NCBI RefSeq assembly: GCF_023702635.1
Contig: NZ_CP098455.1
Location: 496,001 to 560,000, forward strand
From: Spongiibacter taiwanensis
GTDB lineage: Bacteria > Pseudomonadota > Gammaproteobacteria > Pseudomonadales > Spongiibacteraceae
Reading direction: 5' to 3'
DNA: 64,000 nt
In this document: positions 29,412 to 38,526 of the stretch, in pieces
Position numbering within the stretch: position 1 is the first letter of the stretch
Layout of the letters: every line of letters begins with the position of its first letter
The notes under the pieces: generated by a model
What the model saw: only the letters and a program-made list of their open reading frames with translations
What the model was told of the DNA's origin: nothing
Databases searched by the model: none
Translations under genes and position numbers: made by a program

Positions 29412-29938
29412 GGCGAGGTCTCCAGACGCAGGGATTGATCGAACATCACGGACTCGGCGTCGTCGGCAAACAAACGCCATTCAAAGGGCGACACCTGACC
29501 GTCGCCGACAAATAAAATCTGGGGAGACTGGGCTTTGGCTTCGCTATCCTCACGCTCGACAGCAGCCGTTTTCAGAGGCTCGCCACCCACCAAAATGTCC
29601 GCCCGCACACCGTCTGCCAATTTAACCGGTTTGGCCAGCACCCCGGTGTCGATGGGCAGCCAACCCTCCTGCGTCAGAACCTGATACACGCCGCTCCGAC
29701 CCTGCCACAGCAAGCCAAGACTGCGGCCGCTGAATACCGCCTCCGCCCGGGCTGCGCGCAAACTGGAGAGCAGTGAATAGCGCTGCTCGTTCAACAACGC
29801 CGCGCCATCTTTGCCAGGCAAGGTCAACGCCGCAACCCCACTGAGTAAGCCGACGATGAATATCACCACCAGCAGTTCAAGCAGTGAAAAACCTCGGACG
29901 TGTTGCCTCGGCTTATTCGGCCCAGTTAACAATATCAC
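29408..29938 (-). CDS. gspH: Type II secretion minor pseudopilin H
   Basis: This 176-residue pseudopilin has the processing motif RGFSLLELLVVIFIVGLLSG near residue 15, with Glu at +5. It then shows LLSSLRAARAEAVFSGRSLGL, a characteristic GspH segment. The only suitable start is GTG at 29938, which overlaps gspG by 26 bp and has only a weak ribosome site, so coupling to gspG translation is likely. Confidence 0.9.
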   Translation of the reverse strand: MILLTGPNKPRQHVRGFSLLELLVVIFIVGLLSGVAALTLPGKDGAALLNEQRYSLLSSLRAARAEAVFSGRSLGLLWQGRSGVYQVLTQEGWLPIDTGVLAKPVKLADGVRADILVGGEPLKTAAVEREDSEAKAQSPQILFVGDGQVSPFEWRLFADDAESVMFDQSLRLETSP

Positions 29939-30347
29939 GGGCTAACTCGTCGCCGCCTTCTTCGCCGTCGGCACCGGTTGAATACAGGTCGTAGCGACCG
30001 TGCTCACCGGGTTGCAGGTACACATACGGATTGCCCCAGGGATCATCCGGCAAACGTTTAATGTAACCGTCGCTGCGATAGTTTTTGGGCTCGGGGCTAC
30101 GATCTGGCTTGGTTACCAGTGCGGCAAGCCCCTGGTCGGTGCTGGGATACACGTGGTTATCTAACTTATACATATCCAGCGCCTGCTCCAGCACGGCAAT
30201 ATCTGCCCGGGCCTTTTCCACCATGGCGCGGTCCTGGTTTTGTAGAACATTGGGCGCAACAACGGCTACCAACAGGCCCAGGATCACAATAACCACCATG
30301 ATTTCCAACAGGGTAAAACCCTTCTCCGATGGGCGTTGATTCTGCAC
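29913..30347 (-). CDS. gspG: Type II secretion major pseudopilin G
   Basis: GspG builds the pseudopilus that drives exoprotein export. The 144-residue precursor has an 8-9 residue leader ending in SEKG, then FTLLEIMVVIVILGLLVAVV with Glu at +5. The C-terminal calcium-loop region contains DPWGNPYVYLQPG and YSTGADGEEGGD. The start is GTG at 30347, preceded by a perfect AGGAGG six bases upstream, the strongest ribosome site in the operon. That fits the high demand for the major pseudopilin. Confidence 0.96.
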   Translation of the reverse strand: MQNQRPSEKGFTLLEIMVVIVILGLLVAVVAPNVLQNQDRAMVEKARADIAVLEQALDMYKLDNHVYPSTDQGLAALVTKPDRSPEPKNYRSDGYIKRLPDDPWGNPYVYLQPGEHGRYDLYSTGADGEEGGDELARDIVNWAE

Positions 30348-30357
30348 GGGATACCTC

Positions 30358-31572
30358 CTAAAACTGGGTCAAATTATTCAGTTGCAACATTGGCAGCAGA
30401 ATAGCCAAAACAATCGATAGTACAACCAGGCCGAGCACCACGATCAACAGCGGCTCAAACAGGCTTACGAACATCTGAACCCGCGCCTGTAACTCGCGCT
30501 CCAGGTTCGCCGCCGCGCGTTGGGTCATGTCTTCCAGCTCACCGCTGGCCTCGCCATTGGCGATCATATAAATCGCCATTGGCGGTAACAGATCCTCTTC
30601 CTGCAAGCAGCGGCTAAAACTATTGCCCTCCCTCACCTGCTCCCTCACCCGCTCCATACTTTGTTTCAGGTGACTGTTACTCAGGGTATTGCAAGAGACC
30701 TTCAAGGTTTCCAGAAACGGCACGCCAGATGAAAGCAATATGGCGAGGGTGCGAAGCATGCGGGCGGCATCCAGTTCCAATTGCAGCGCGCCCCACAGAG
30801 GCAGCCGCAGGGCGGCGCGGTCGGCTTGCAGGCGGCGACCCGGATCTCTGAGCCACCATTTAACACCCACCACCAACCCAAGCACCGCGATCACGATATA
30901 GACCCAGTAGGCGGCCAAGCCGTCGCTGATGCTAATCAACACCCGGGTCAGCAGAGGCAGCGCTTCGCCGTAATGGTCAAACTGGGCGGTCACCTTGGGC
31001 ACCACGTAGATCATCAGGGCCGCGATGACACAGATCGCCACCAGGCACAGCACTACCGGATAAAGGGCAGCCTGAACGATAACACCGCGCAACTTTTGGC
31101 TGTCCTCGGTGTATTCGGCCAACTGGTTGAGCACCAGCGCCAGATCGCCGGACTTCTCCCCCGAGCTGACCAGTGCCCGAAACACGGGATTGAACACGCC
31201 AGGATGATCCTCTAGCCCATCGGCCAGGGAGTGTCCCTCAAGCACCCGGGAGCGCAGATCCAGAATGATGCGTTTAAGGGAATTTTTACGACAGTGTTTG
31301 GCCGTTGCGGCCAGGGACTCTTCGACTGGAATACCAGACTGGATCAGGGTAGCCAAATGGCGAACGAACAAGGCCAGGTCTGCCACACCAATACGTGCAC
31401 CGCCGAAGCGACGTGCACCACCGGCGGCCTTTTCCCGGGTCTGCTTCACTTCAATTGGAAACAGCTTCTTTTCGCGCAGCATCTGCCGCGCCTGACGACC
31501 GGAATCCGCCTCGATCATTCCCTTGCAATTCGCGCCCGCGGCATCCAGCGCACGATACTCATACGCTGGCAT
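30358..31572 (-). CDS. gspF: Type II secretion inner-membrane platform protein F
   Basis: GspF is the polytopic core of the inner-membrane platform. The 404-residue protein begins MPAYEYRALDAAGANCKGMI, the standard family start, so I chose ATG 31572. Two T2SSF repeats are seen: LALFVRHLATLIQSGIPVEE near 70 and DAARMLRTLAILLSSGVPFL near 270. Three membrane segments lie near 170-195, 220-240 and 370-400. The start overlaps the gspE stop by 14 bp. Confidence 0.95.
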   Translation of the reverse strand: MPAYEYRALDAAGANCKGMIEADSGRQARQMLREKKLFPIEVKQTREKAAGGARRFGGARIGVADLALFVRHLATLIQSGIPVEESLAATAKHCRKNSLKRIILDLRSRVLEGHSLADGLEDHPGVFNPVFRALVSSGEKSGDLALVLNQLAEYTEDSQKLRGVIVQAALYPVVLCLVAICVIAALMIYVVPKVTAQFDHYGEALPLLTRVLISISDGLAAYWVYIVIAVLGLVVGVKWWLRDPGRRLQADRAALRLPLWGALQLELDAARMLRTLAILLSSGVPFLETLKVSCNTLSNSHLKQSMERVREQVREGNSFSRCLQEEDLLPPMAIYMIANGEASGELEDMTQRAAANLERELQARVQMFVSLFEPLLIVVLGLVVLSIVLAILLPMLQLNNLTQF

Positions 31573-33046
31573 CGGTGCCCTCGCGAACACTGCGTAGCAG
31601 TTCATCAATGCTGGTTTTCCCTTCCAGCACGAGGCGGCGCCCCTCCGACATCAGCGAATGCATATTGCCGCCTAAATAGCGGAGGATGTCATTCTCCCCC
31701 GCTTTATTATGAATCATGTCGGCCACTTCCCGATCAACAACCAGCAACTCGTAAACCCCTTGTCGGCCCCGATAGCCGGTGTGCTGGCATTCCTCACAAC
31801 CGGTGGCGACAAAGGCTTGCTGGCCTTCAATGCTCGGATCACCCAACAGGCGCGCTTCTGCCCGATCCAACGAGTGGGGCTGGCGGCAATGGGTGCACAG
31901 ACGGCGCACCAGACGCTGAGCGAGCACACCTTTTAAGCTGGAGGCAATCAGATAGGGTTCAACACCAATATCCACCAAACGGGTGATCGCGCCAACGGCC
32001 GTGTTGGTATGCAGGGTCGACAGCACCATATGACCCGTTAACGAGGCTTGTACCGCTATTTCTGCGGTTTCCTGGTCACGAATCTCACCCACCATCACTA
32101 CATCTGGATCCTGGCGCAAAATCGCCCGCAACCCGCGCGCAAAGGTCATACCGACCTTGGCATGCACCTGAGTCTGGCCAATGCCCTCAATGTCATATTC
32201 CACGGGGTCTTCCACCGTAAGAATATTGCGACGGCGGTCGTTCAGGGCCATCAAGCCGGCGTAAAGGGTGGTGGTTTTTCCCGAGCCGGTGGGACCGGTC
32301 ACCAGAATGATGCCATTGGGCTGGTGCAACAGGTCCTTCAGTGTGGCCAGCTGCTGTTCTGGCATACCCAGATGATTCAGATCAATCCGCGCTGCCTGCT
32401 TGTCGAGCAAACGCATCACCACCCGCTCGCCATAGTTCGACGGAATGGTCGACACCCGAATATCCACCGAGCGACCGGCAATTCGCAGCGACACCCGGCC
32501 ATCCTGCGGCACCCGCTTTTCGGCAATATCCAATCTCGACATAACTTTGATGCGCGACACCAACAGGGGCGCTAGACGGCGATTGGGTGTCAGCACTTCT
32601 TGCAGAATACCGTCTACCCGCAAACGCACCGACATGGATTTTTCATAGGTTTCAATATGAATATCCGAAGCATCACGCTTCAGGGCCTCGCCGAACAATG
32701 CGTTGATCAAGCGAATGACCGGTGCATCGTCCTGGGCGTCCAGCAGGTCCTGGGAGTCGGGAATCTCCTCGGCCAGTCGGTCCAGGTCTACCTCGTTAGA
32801 GATATCACCAATGGCCGACATGGCATCGCCTTGCTGACGCTGAAAGCTGTCGTTGATCTGCTCTTTGAGGGCCTCTTCCTCACACATCACCAGGGAAACC
32901 TTGCGCGGCACCAGGCTGCGCTTGACCTCGGCGATGGCCTGGGGGGGCGTGCTCAGACAGCACAGCAGTTGCAGCCCGTCGCGCTCTCCATCAACGACCA
33001 ATACCCGATTAGATCGGGCAAAGGCATAACTCAAGCCTGCCGACAT
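31559..33046 (-). CDS. gspE: Type II secretion ATPase E
   Basis: GspE is the hexameric cytoplasmic ATPase that powers pseudopilus assembly. The 495-residue protein has the N1E-like N-terminal region, the aspartate-box and Walker A motif GPTGSGKT (251-258), a Walker B region with RQDPDVVMVGEIRD, and the histidine box LTGHMVLSTLHTN. The zinc-binding tetracysteine is present as CTHC and CEEC about 30 residues apart, separating it from PilB-like ATPases lacking the motif. It begins 1 bp after the gspD stop. Confidence 0.96.
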   Translation of the reverse strand: MSAGLSYAFARSNRVLVVDGERDGLQLLCCLSTPPQAIAEVKRSLVPRKVSLVMCEEEALKEQINDSFQRQQGDAMSAIGDISNEVDLDRLAEEIPDSQDLLDAQDDAPVIRLINALFGEALKRDASDIHIETYEKSMSVRLRVDGILQEVLTPNRRLAPLLVSRIKVMSRLDIAEKRVPQDGRVSLRIAGRSVDIRVSTIPSNYGERVVMRLLDKQAARIDLNHLGMPEQQLATLKDLLHQPNGIILVTGPTGSGKTTTLYAGLMALNDRRRNILTVEDPVEYDIEGIGQTQVHAKVGMTFARGLRAILRQDPDVVMVGEIRDQETAEIAVQASLTGHMVLSTLHTNTAVGAITRLVDIGVEPYLIASSLKGVLAQRLVRRLCTHCRQPHSLDRAEARLLGDPSIEGQQAFVATGCEECQHTGYRGRQGVYELLVVDREVADMIHNKAGENDILRYLGGNMHSLMSEGRRLVLEGKTSIDELLRSVREGTDASV

Positions 33047-33047
33047 A

Positions 33048-35132
33048 TCAGTCCACCGACTCCGGCAAGGACGACGCCGGAATCACTCCGTCGTCTTCGC
33101 CCTCGGTTTTCCCCTCGCGCTTGAGCTGCTCTTGCTTTTTCATCACCGCATCCTCAGAGGGCGACAGCGGATTGGGGATCTGCTCCAGGGGAATCGTTCC
33201 CGGCTTTGTCGGTTCCAGTCCCGTCCAGGCCGGCAGCACCGCCATCTCGGTAAAGGGATAAAGGCTGATGCCAGATTCCTTCTTCAGCAATTGCTCGGCC
33301 CGGATATAGTTGTATTTGCGGCCGCTCAGCTCAGACAAGGTGGCTTGATCGCGAATAATGGTCGGCCGGATAAATACCATCAGGTTGCGCTTCACAATAT
33401 TGGTGTTGTCCGCTCGGAACAACCGCCCCAAGAGCGGGATATCACCCAGCACCGGCACCCGGGCAGAGTTCTCATCGACCTGATCGTCAATCAGACCTCC
33501 AAGCACAATCGTCGCGCCATCGTTAACCAGCACCGCTGTTTTAATCGTCCGTTTGTTGGTGATGACATCGGCGGCAATATTGCTATTGCTGAGGGATGAA
33601 ACCTCCTGCTCAATCGCCAACTGAACCGCGTCGCCATCGTTGATCTGTGGTGTCACCAGGAGTTTTACCCCGATTTCCTGACGACTGATGGTCTGGAAGG
33701 GGTTGGTGTTAGTGGAACTGGCCGTCGACCCGGTAACAACGGGAATCTCCTGCCCCACCAGAATTGACGCTTCTTCGTTGTCCAGGGTCAGCAGACTCGG
33801 CGTGGACAGAATGTTGCTTTGGGAGTCACTGGACAGCGCCGTCAGCAGCGCAGCAAAACTGAACGCGTCGTCAGCAATTTTGCCAACACCGAAAGCCGCC
33901 CCACGCAGTGAACTCGCCGCAGTGGCCGCGGCCTCTTCTCCGGCCAGCAGGCTGACAATACCAGGGGTGTTGGTGGTGCCAGAGCCGCCGCCACCAAAAT
34001 TGATGCCACCCACCGGCTGACTGCCATCATCGGTACCGCGAAACAGCCACTGTACCCCCAGCTCCTTCGCGCGATTATTGCTGACTTCGATAATAATGGC
34101 TTCAACCAACACCTGGGCACGACGAATATCCAGATCGCCGATCACCTGATTCAGATTGGAAATAATGTGGGGACTACCCGATAGCACGATCGAATTGGTC
34201 TGCTCGTGGGCCTCAATATTGATCGCCGTCGGCGCCGCCCCTGCCGCGGTCCGGCCAGCGGCTTCATCCTCTTTAACAATGGTATCGCTGATGCTCTGCA
34301 GTACCGGCACCAGATCTTTGGCCTTGGCATACTTCAAGTACACCACTTTGATGTTCGATTGGGAGCTCACTTCGCTATCAAGATCGGCGACCAGACGGCG
34401 CAAATAGGCGCGGGATTCATCGTCACCAAACAAAATCAGATTATTGGTCCGCGAATCCGCTGCCACCACCGGCTTGGAGGCACCGCGCTTGCGGGTCTGC
34501 TGGGAAAGCACTTTGTTAATCACCCGCTCCACCTCCTCCGCGGAGGAATTACGCAGGGTGACAGTCTCCATCAACTGGGAATCCACCGAGTTAATGGAGT
34601 CAATAATCGACATCAATCGGCGAACGTTAGATTCCCGGTCGGTAATCAGTACGATATTCGACTCAGCGTAACTGGTGATCACCCCCACTTTGTTATCTAC
34701 CAGAGGCCGCAGAGATTTCACCAGTTCATCCGCGTCAGCGTTATCGACATGGGCAATACGGGTAACAATGGACTCACTCCGCCCCAGGGAGGCGCGACTG
34801 CCTTGCACCTCAACCCCTTCAATCTTGGCGGCCTGATTGGGAATGACTTTGAGAATGCCATCACCCACTTCGACCGCCGAGTACCCTTCCACACCCAGCT
34901 GCAGCAGAAACACTTGGTAGAGCTCTTCAGCATCAAGCTTGCGGTGACTTTGAATAGTGATTTTTCCCTTTACCCGACTGTCCACCACAATGGTTTTGCC
35001 GGTCTGTTTGGCCACCGTGTCAATGAAGTCGGAAATATCGACATTCTGCATATCCAGCTCATAGCGTTCCTGGGAAATGGCAGACAGGGGCAACAACAAG
35101 GACAGGCACAGCGCCAGGTAAATCAGTTTCAT
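33048..35132 (-). CDS. gspD: Type II secretion outer-membrane secretin D
   Basis: GspD forms the outer-membrane export channel. The 694-residue protein has a signal peptide (MKLIYLALCLSLLLPLSA), an N0 domain (YELDMQNVDISDFIDTVAKQ) and N1-N3 repeats. The secretin domain contains QEIGVKLLVTPQINDGDAV and VPVLGDIPLLGRLFR. A Gly/Ala-rich stretch near 375-410 may be the constriction or gate region. The polar C-terminus (about 640-694) could be the S-domain that binds a pilotin; no gspS gene is nearby. Its start overlaps the gspC stop as ATGA. Confidence 0.96.
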   Translation of the reverse strand: MKLIYLALCLSLLLPLSAISQERYELDMQNVDISDFIDTVAKQTGKTIVVDSRVKGKITIQSHRKLDAEELYQVFLLQLGVEGYSAVEVGDGILKVIPNQAAKIEGVEVQGSRASLGRSESIVTRIAHVDNADADELVKSLRPLVDNKVGVITSYAESNIVLITDRESNVRRLMSIIDSINSVDSQLMETVTLRNSSAEEVERVINKVLSQQTRKRGASKPVVAADSRTNNLILFGDDESRAYLRRLVADLDSEVSSQSNIKVVYLKYAKAKDLVPVLQSISDTIVKEDEAAGRTAAGAAPTAINIEAHEQTNSIVLSGSPHIISNLNQVIGDLDIRRAQVLVEAIIIEVSNNRAKELGVQWLFRGTDDGSQPVGGINFGGGGSGTTNTPGIVSLLAGEEAAATAASSLRGAAFGVGKIADDAFSFAALLTALSSDSQSNILSTPSLLTLDNEEASILVGQEIPVVTGSTASSTNTNPFQTISRQEIGVKLLVTPQINDGDAVQLAIEQEVSSLSNSNIAADVITNKRTIKTAVLVNDGATIVLGGLIDDQVDENSARVPVLGDIPLLGRLFRADNTNIVKRNLMVFIRPTIIRDQATLSELSGRKYNYIRAEQLLKKESGISLYPFTEMAVLPAWTGLEPTKPGTIPLEQIPNPLSPSEDAVMKKQEQLKREGKTEGEDDGVIPASSLPESVD

Positions 35133-36016
35133 AGGTTAAGTCTTTTGGTCAGTATCGCGTCGCCGCGTTTAACCAACAGCTCAAAACTGCTGGTCTCTTC
35201 CATCATCTTAAGTAGTTCGGGGGTCGAGGCATCAACAAGGGATTGGCCATTTACCGACAGCAAGATATCCCCGGCCTTCACATCGAGCAGTTCAAATAGC
35301 CGTTTATCTCGACCTGGCGCCAGAGAATACCCCACCATTTGGCCGTTTTCCTTCACTGGCGAAACCGAGAAGAAGCGCGCCAACTTCAAGGGGCTTTTCT
35401 GTACCGTATCCCGGGGATCGCCAATCAGCTCCCGAATTTCCGGCCGGTCGATATCCAGATTTTCGTCACCAGATTGCACTGGAGCGCTACTCGCATTAAC
35501 CCCGGAGACTTGGGGCCGTTTGTCCAGCTCTAACTTTTCTCGGCGGCGATTGTTCTCAATCAACACATAGTCGCTCAACACGGCCAGCAACTTAACATCG
35601 CCTGGAACCTCAATTTTCTCGCCGACCGCGTAAGCGCGAGTTTTACCGCCATACTGCAGCACGGCTATCCCCGCGTCCCCACCGCCAGCAACCAGACCCA
35701 GGACCTTGATTTTCAGCGCCGAAACTTTCACATCCTCTGCGGCCAAGTCGGCAGTGGGGTTCTCGCTTGCGGGCTTGATACCAAACAGAGGCACCGCCAG
35801 CAGCGCCTGCACGTTAACATCGGCACTATCGCTGGTGACGGCCGGCAGCGCAGCGGAAGACGACGCCACTTGCGGTAACGGCGGCTCCCGGAACAGGGCG
35901 ACCACTTGCCAGGTCAGTTCTGCCAGCAAGTAAATCAACAGGCCGGCAAGCGCGAAGGTAAGCGGCTTTAACAACCGAGGCTGCAGCAGTTTTGTCAGTT
36001 GTGATGCGCTTTCCAC
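35129..36016 (-). CDS. gspC: Type II secretion system protein C
   Basis: GspC connects the inner-membrane platform to the secretin. The 295-residue protein has one N-terminal membrane helix (about 17-38), a periplasmic homology region containing LLAVPLFGIK and LKIKVLGLVAGGGDAGIAVL, and a C-terminal PDZ domain with YSLAPGRDKRLFELLDVKAGDILLSVNGQSL (given as about residues 236-266). This is the C-type with PDZ. It leads the operon gspC-D-E-F-G-H-I-J-K-L-M-N. Its PDZ half clearly resembles the orphan gene at 36629-37393. Confidence 0.94.
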   Translation of the reverse strand: MESASQLTKLLQPRLLKPLTFALAGLLIYLLAELTWQVVALFREPPLPQVASSSAALPAVTSDSADVNVQALLAVPLFGIKPASENPTADLAAEDVKVSALKIKVLGLVAGGGDAGIAVLQYGGKTRAYAVGEKIEVPGDVKLLAVLSDYVLIENNRRREKLELDKRPQVSGVNASSAPVQSGDENLDIDRPEIRELIGDPRDTVQKSPLKLARFFSVSPVKENGQMVGYSLAPGRDKRLFELLDVKAGDILLSVNGQSLVDASTPELLKMMEETSSFELLVKRGDAILTKRLNL

Positions 36017-36145
36017 AATGATTCCATTTTTCCACTATTCGGCGTGTTCGGGGGCATCGCGACAGCCAGGGAACCGGCATGCCGCGCCCAACAATCCAGC
36101 GCAGGAGGCCGCCATGGTAGAAAAGCCCCATGACGTTAATATTAC

Positions 36146-36172
36146 AAAAAACGGCCCGCGCCGGTCTTTTGT
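36146..36172 (-). terminator. Possible weak terminator between the DUF3012 lipoprotein gene and gspC
   Basis: On the minus strand CGGC-GCGG-GCCG is followed by TTTTTT, and outer ACAAAA/TTTTGT arms can extend the hairpin. The GC stem is only four pairs, so strength is doubtful. It would separate the upstream lipoprotein transcript from the gsp operon. Confidence 0.35.
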
Positions 36173-36289
36173 TACAACACCCGCTATAAACAAAACCGGG
36201 CTAATGCAAGGTCAAGCGGCTGTCAGACCAATAGAGGTGGTACTCCCTACTCCCACCTTTACCGCAGACCGGCGTAGGCCGCTGGTAGA

Positions 36290-36457
36290 TTATTTGAAGA
36301 CGCAGTGCTTGGTAAAATCGCCGGCTTCGTTGGCGGACCAATCGCCTTTGGGCTTCTCTTTCATTGCCTCACACCATGCTTCGCTGCCGACTTCCGGGGC
36401 GCAAGCTCCCAGCATCAGCATTGCCAGCAGCAATCCCCCAACCTGAATTATTCTCAT
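36290..36457 (-). CDS. Small DUF3012 lipoprotein
   Basis: This 55-residue precursor begins MRIIQVGGLLLAMLMLGACA, a lipoprotein signal peptide with lipobox LGAC (Cys19). Only about 36 mature residues follow, containing APEVGSEAWCEAMKEKPKGD and ANEAGDFTKHCVF with two further cysteines. This pattern matches the DUF3012 family of tiny lipoproteins common in marine gammaproteobacteria. No function is established; the two mature cysteines could form a disulfide. I chose ATG 36457 because it starts the signal peptide directly. Confidence 0.85.
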   Translation of the reverse strand: MRIIQVGGLLLAMLMLGACAPEVGSEAWCEAMKEKPKGDWSANEAGDFTKHCVFK

Positions 36458-36628
36458 GATGTTATTCCCAATGCAGTTAAGAAAACCCCAAGAGTGTACC
36501 AGAGCCCCGCTACGCGGACAGCACTGCCCCACGCTTTTACCTGAAAAATCAGCTACCTGACAAAACAGCGGCCGGCCTCAGCCCAAACCAGCGCGGCGCC
36601 ACCGACCAAACCAGGGAAATAGGCCGAA

Positions 36629-37393
36629 CTAGAAGGCCAGTAACAGCACAAGATCTTGTTGATTACGAACCAGGGTCACCGTCAGCTGCTGGGCATCGTC
36701 GAGATTCTGATAAATATCGCTGATGGACTCACGGGCCGACAACGGGGTGCCGTTAACCGCAAGCACCTGATCCCCAGCCTGCAGCGGCAGCTCAGAGAAC
36801 AGGCGCCGATCCTTTCCTGGAAACACAAAGAAGCGGCGCTGGCCGTTTTCGCCCTGTTTGATATCCACCTCTATCTGGCCGATCAACGATAAGGGCTTGT
36901 TAAAAAGCCGCGAGCGGTAATCCCGCACCAGTGCGCGCAGACTGGCATTGTCCCGAAGATCGACAATCGATGGCGGGCGGACTCTGTCGGGAGCGGCCAG
37001 ATCCGAAGGCAACGTCAACACTTTGACGCCAATTGACAATTTCAGCAGGTCGTAGCCACCACACAGGTCGAGCAACACACCATCTTCCAGCATGGCGGCC
37101 ACCGACACGCAGGGCGGCAGCAGGGTCTCTCCAACGCGAGCGGTTTCCGGGCGGCCATTGACTTCAAGGGTGGCTATCCCGCCCTCTCCGTCTTCGCCCA
37201 GCGCCAGCAGCGCCACCGAGACACCAACCTCAGGGTCCTCACCAAACCACTCTGCATTGTCGGCATTAAAAATGCGCGCCTCTTCCAGCTCGGCCTGGCT
37301 CAGCGGCCTGCGGGCAAGCTCCACCTGCGTGACCAGCACCAGCAGGCCGACCAGAGCGGCGGCAAATACCACCGCAAATATCCATCGATACAT
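36629..37393 (-). CDS. Orphan GspC-like protein with periplasmic HR and PDZ-type domains
   Basis: This 254-residue protein has an N-terminal membrane anchor (about 3-22) and a periplasmic remainder. Its C-terminal half aligns by eye with GspC encoded 600 bp away. RALVRDYRSRLFNKPLSLIG parallels GspC RELIGDPRDTVQKSPLKLAR, and PGKDRRLFSELPLQAGDQVL parallels PGRDKRLFELLDVKAGDILL; both are followed by AVNGTPLS or SVNGQSLV. The middle region (GGIATLEVNGRPETARVGE) looks like the GspC homology region. I infer a diverged GspC paralogue. It could be a regulator or an alternative adaptor of the type II system, or a relic; nothing suggests pseudogenisation. Confidence 0.72.
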   Translation of the reverse strand: MYRWIFAVVFAAALVGLLVLVTQVELARRPLSQAELEEARIFNADNAEWFGEDPEVGVSVALLALGEDGEGGIATLEVNGRPETARVGETLLPPCVSVAAMLEDGVLLDLCGGYDLLKLSIGVKVLTLPSDLAAPDRVRPPSIVDLRDNASLRALVRDYRSRLFNKPLSLIGQIEVDIKQGENGQRRFFVFPGKDRRLFSELPLQAGDQVLAVNGTPLSARESISDIYQNLDDAQQLTVTLVRNQQDLVLLLAF

Positions 37394-37507
37394 CGGGACC
37401 AGATCTCATCTACCTCAGCTTGCAGTTTATCCAAGTCCTGCGCGCTGATATATACTGCGCCCTTCGGAAAACCGGCCAACACAAGCACTCAGTCTTTGCG
37501 ATCAATT

Positions 37508-38476
37508 ATGCGAATTCACCTTGCCCCGATGGAGGGCGTCGTCAATGCGCGCATGCGCGCCCTCATTACCGCTGTTGGCGGTGTAGATCGCTGCGTAACC
37601 GAATTTGTTCGGGTGTCGGACCAACTACTGCCCGCCCGGGTATTCCATCGCTTATGTCCCGAACTGAAGGACCAGGGTCTGACACCCAGCGGCATCCCGG
37701 TTTACGTTCAGTTGTTAGGCAGCGACCCGGCGCTCATGGGCGAGAATGCCCACCGGGCCGCAACACTGGGCGCACCGGGCATCGATATTAATTTTGGCTG
37801 TCCGGCAAAATGCGTGAATCGGCACCGCGGCGGAGCGGTTCTGCTGGATGAGCCAGCCCTTCTCCATCAGATCGTCAACCAGGTACGCCGGGCCGTCGAC
37901 CCCGCCATTCCCGTCACCGCGAAGATTCGCCTTGGTTATCGAGACACCGGACGGCTCGGGGAGATCGTCGACGCCATCGTCTCGGCTGGGGCAAATGAGC
38001 TCACTATTCACGCGCGCACCAAGGAAGACGGCTACAAACCGCCCGCACACTGGCAGCATATCGCCCCCCTAAAACAGCGCCACTCGCTACCCATCTACGC
38101 CAACGGCGAAATCTGGCAAGTGTCGGACTATCAAGCCTGCGTGATTCAGAGTCAGTGCGAGGATGTCATGCTAGGGCGAGGATTGCTGGCCCAACCGGAC
38201 CTGGCCCTGCAAATCAAGACCGCCATCTCGGGCACCCATTACCTGCCGATGGCATGGCAAGCAGTGCTGCAGTTACTCATATTCCTGTTTGAGGACAGCT
38301 TGATTACCTGCCAACCGCGTCACGTGGGCGGCCCGGTTAAGCAGTGGCTTGGGTATCTGCGCAGAACCTACCCCGAGGCCGGGCAATTATTCAGCACAAT
38401 CAAGCGGCTCACCTCGCCGGAGGACCTGCACAGCGCGCTGCAGCAGCATCGACGCGATGTCGCTATCGCCGCCTGA
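37508..38476 (+). CDS. dusC: tRNA-dihydrouridine(16) synthase
   Basis: This FMN enzyme reduces U16 of tRNA. The 322-residue protein begins MRIHLAPMEGVVNARMRALI. It shows GIDINFGCPAKCVNRHRGGA with the catalytic cysteine in the CPAK-C segment, VTAKIRLGYRD, and ELTIHARTKEDGYKPPAHW. The APMEGV start and HARTKEDGY motif are typical of DusC rather than DusA or DusB. An in-frame TTG at 37496 could add four residues; the ATG at 37508 fits the family. No clear ribosome site precedes it. Confidence 0.9.
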   Translation: MRIHLAPMEGVVNARMRALITAVGGVDRCVTEFVRVSDQLLPARVFHRLCPELKDQGLTPSGIPVYVQLLGSDPALMGENAHRAATLGAPGIDINFGCPAKCVNRHRGGAVLLDEPALLHQIVNQVRRAVDPAIPVTAKIRLGYRDTGRLGEIVDAIVSAGANELTIHARTKEDGYKPPAHWQHIAPLKQRHSLPIYANGEIWQVSDYQACVIQSQCEDVMLGRGLLAQPDLALQIKTAISGTHYLPMAWQAVLQLLIFLFEDSLITCQPRHVGGPVKQWLGYLRRTYPEAGQLFSTIKRLTSPEDLHSALQQHRRDVAIAA

Positions 38477-38526
38477 CGCAGGCAATTCTCAGCCACCTGC
38501 AACGCGCCAACAGGGTGTAAATACCA

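Noticed and set aside
34206-35570. Open frame of 454 codons on the plus strand opposite gspD and gspC
   Set aside because: It crosses the boundary of two confident type II secretion genes on the other strand, has no ribosome site and no domain.
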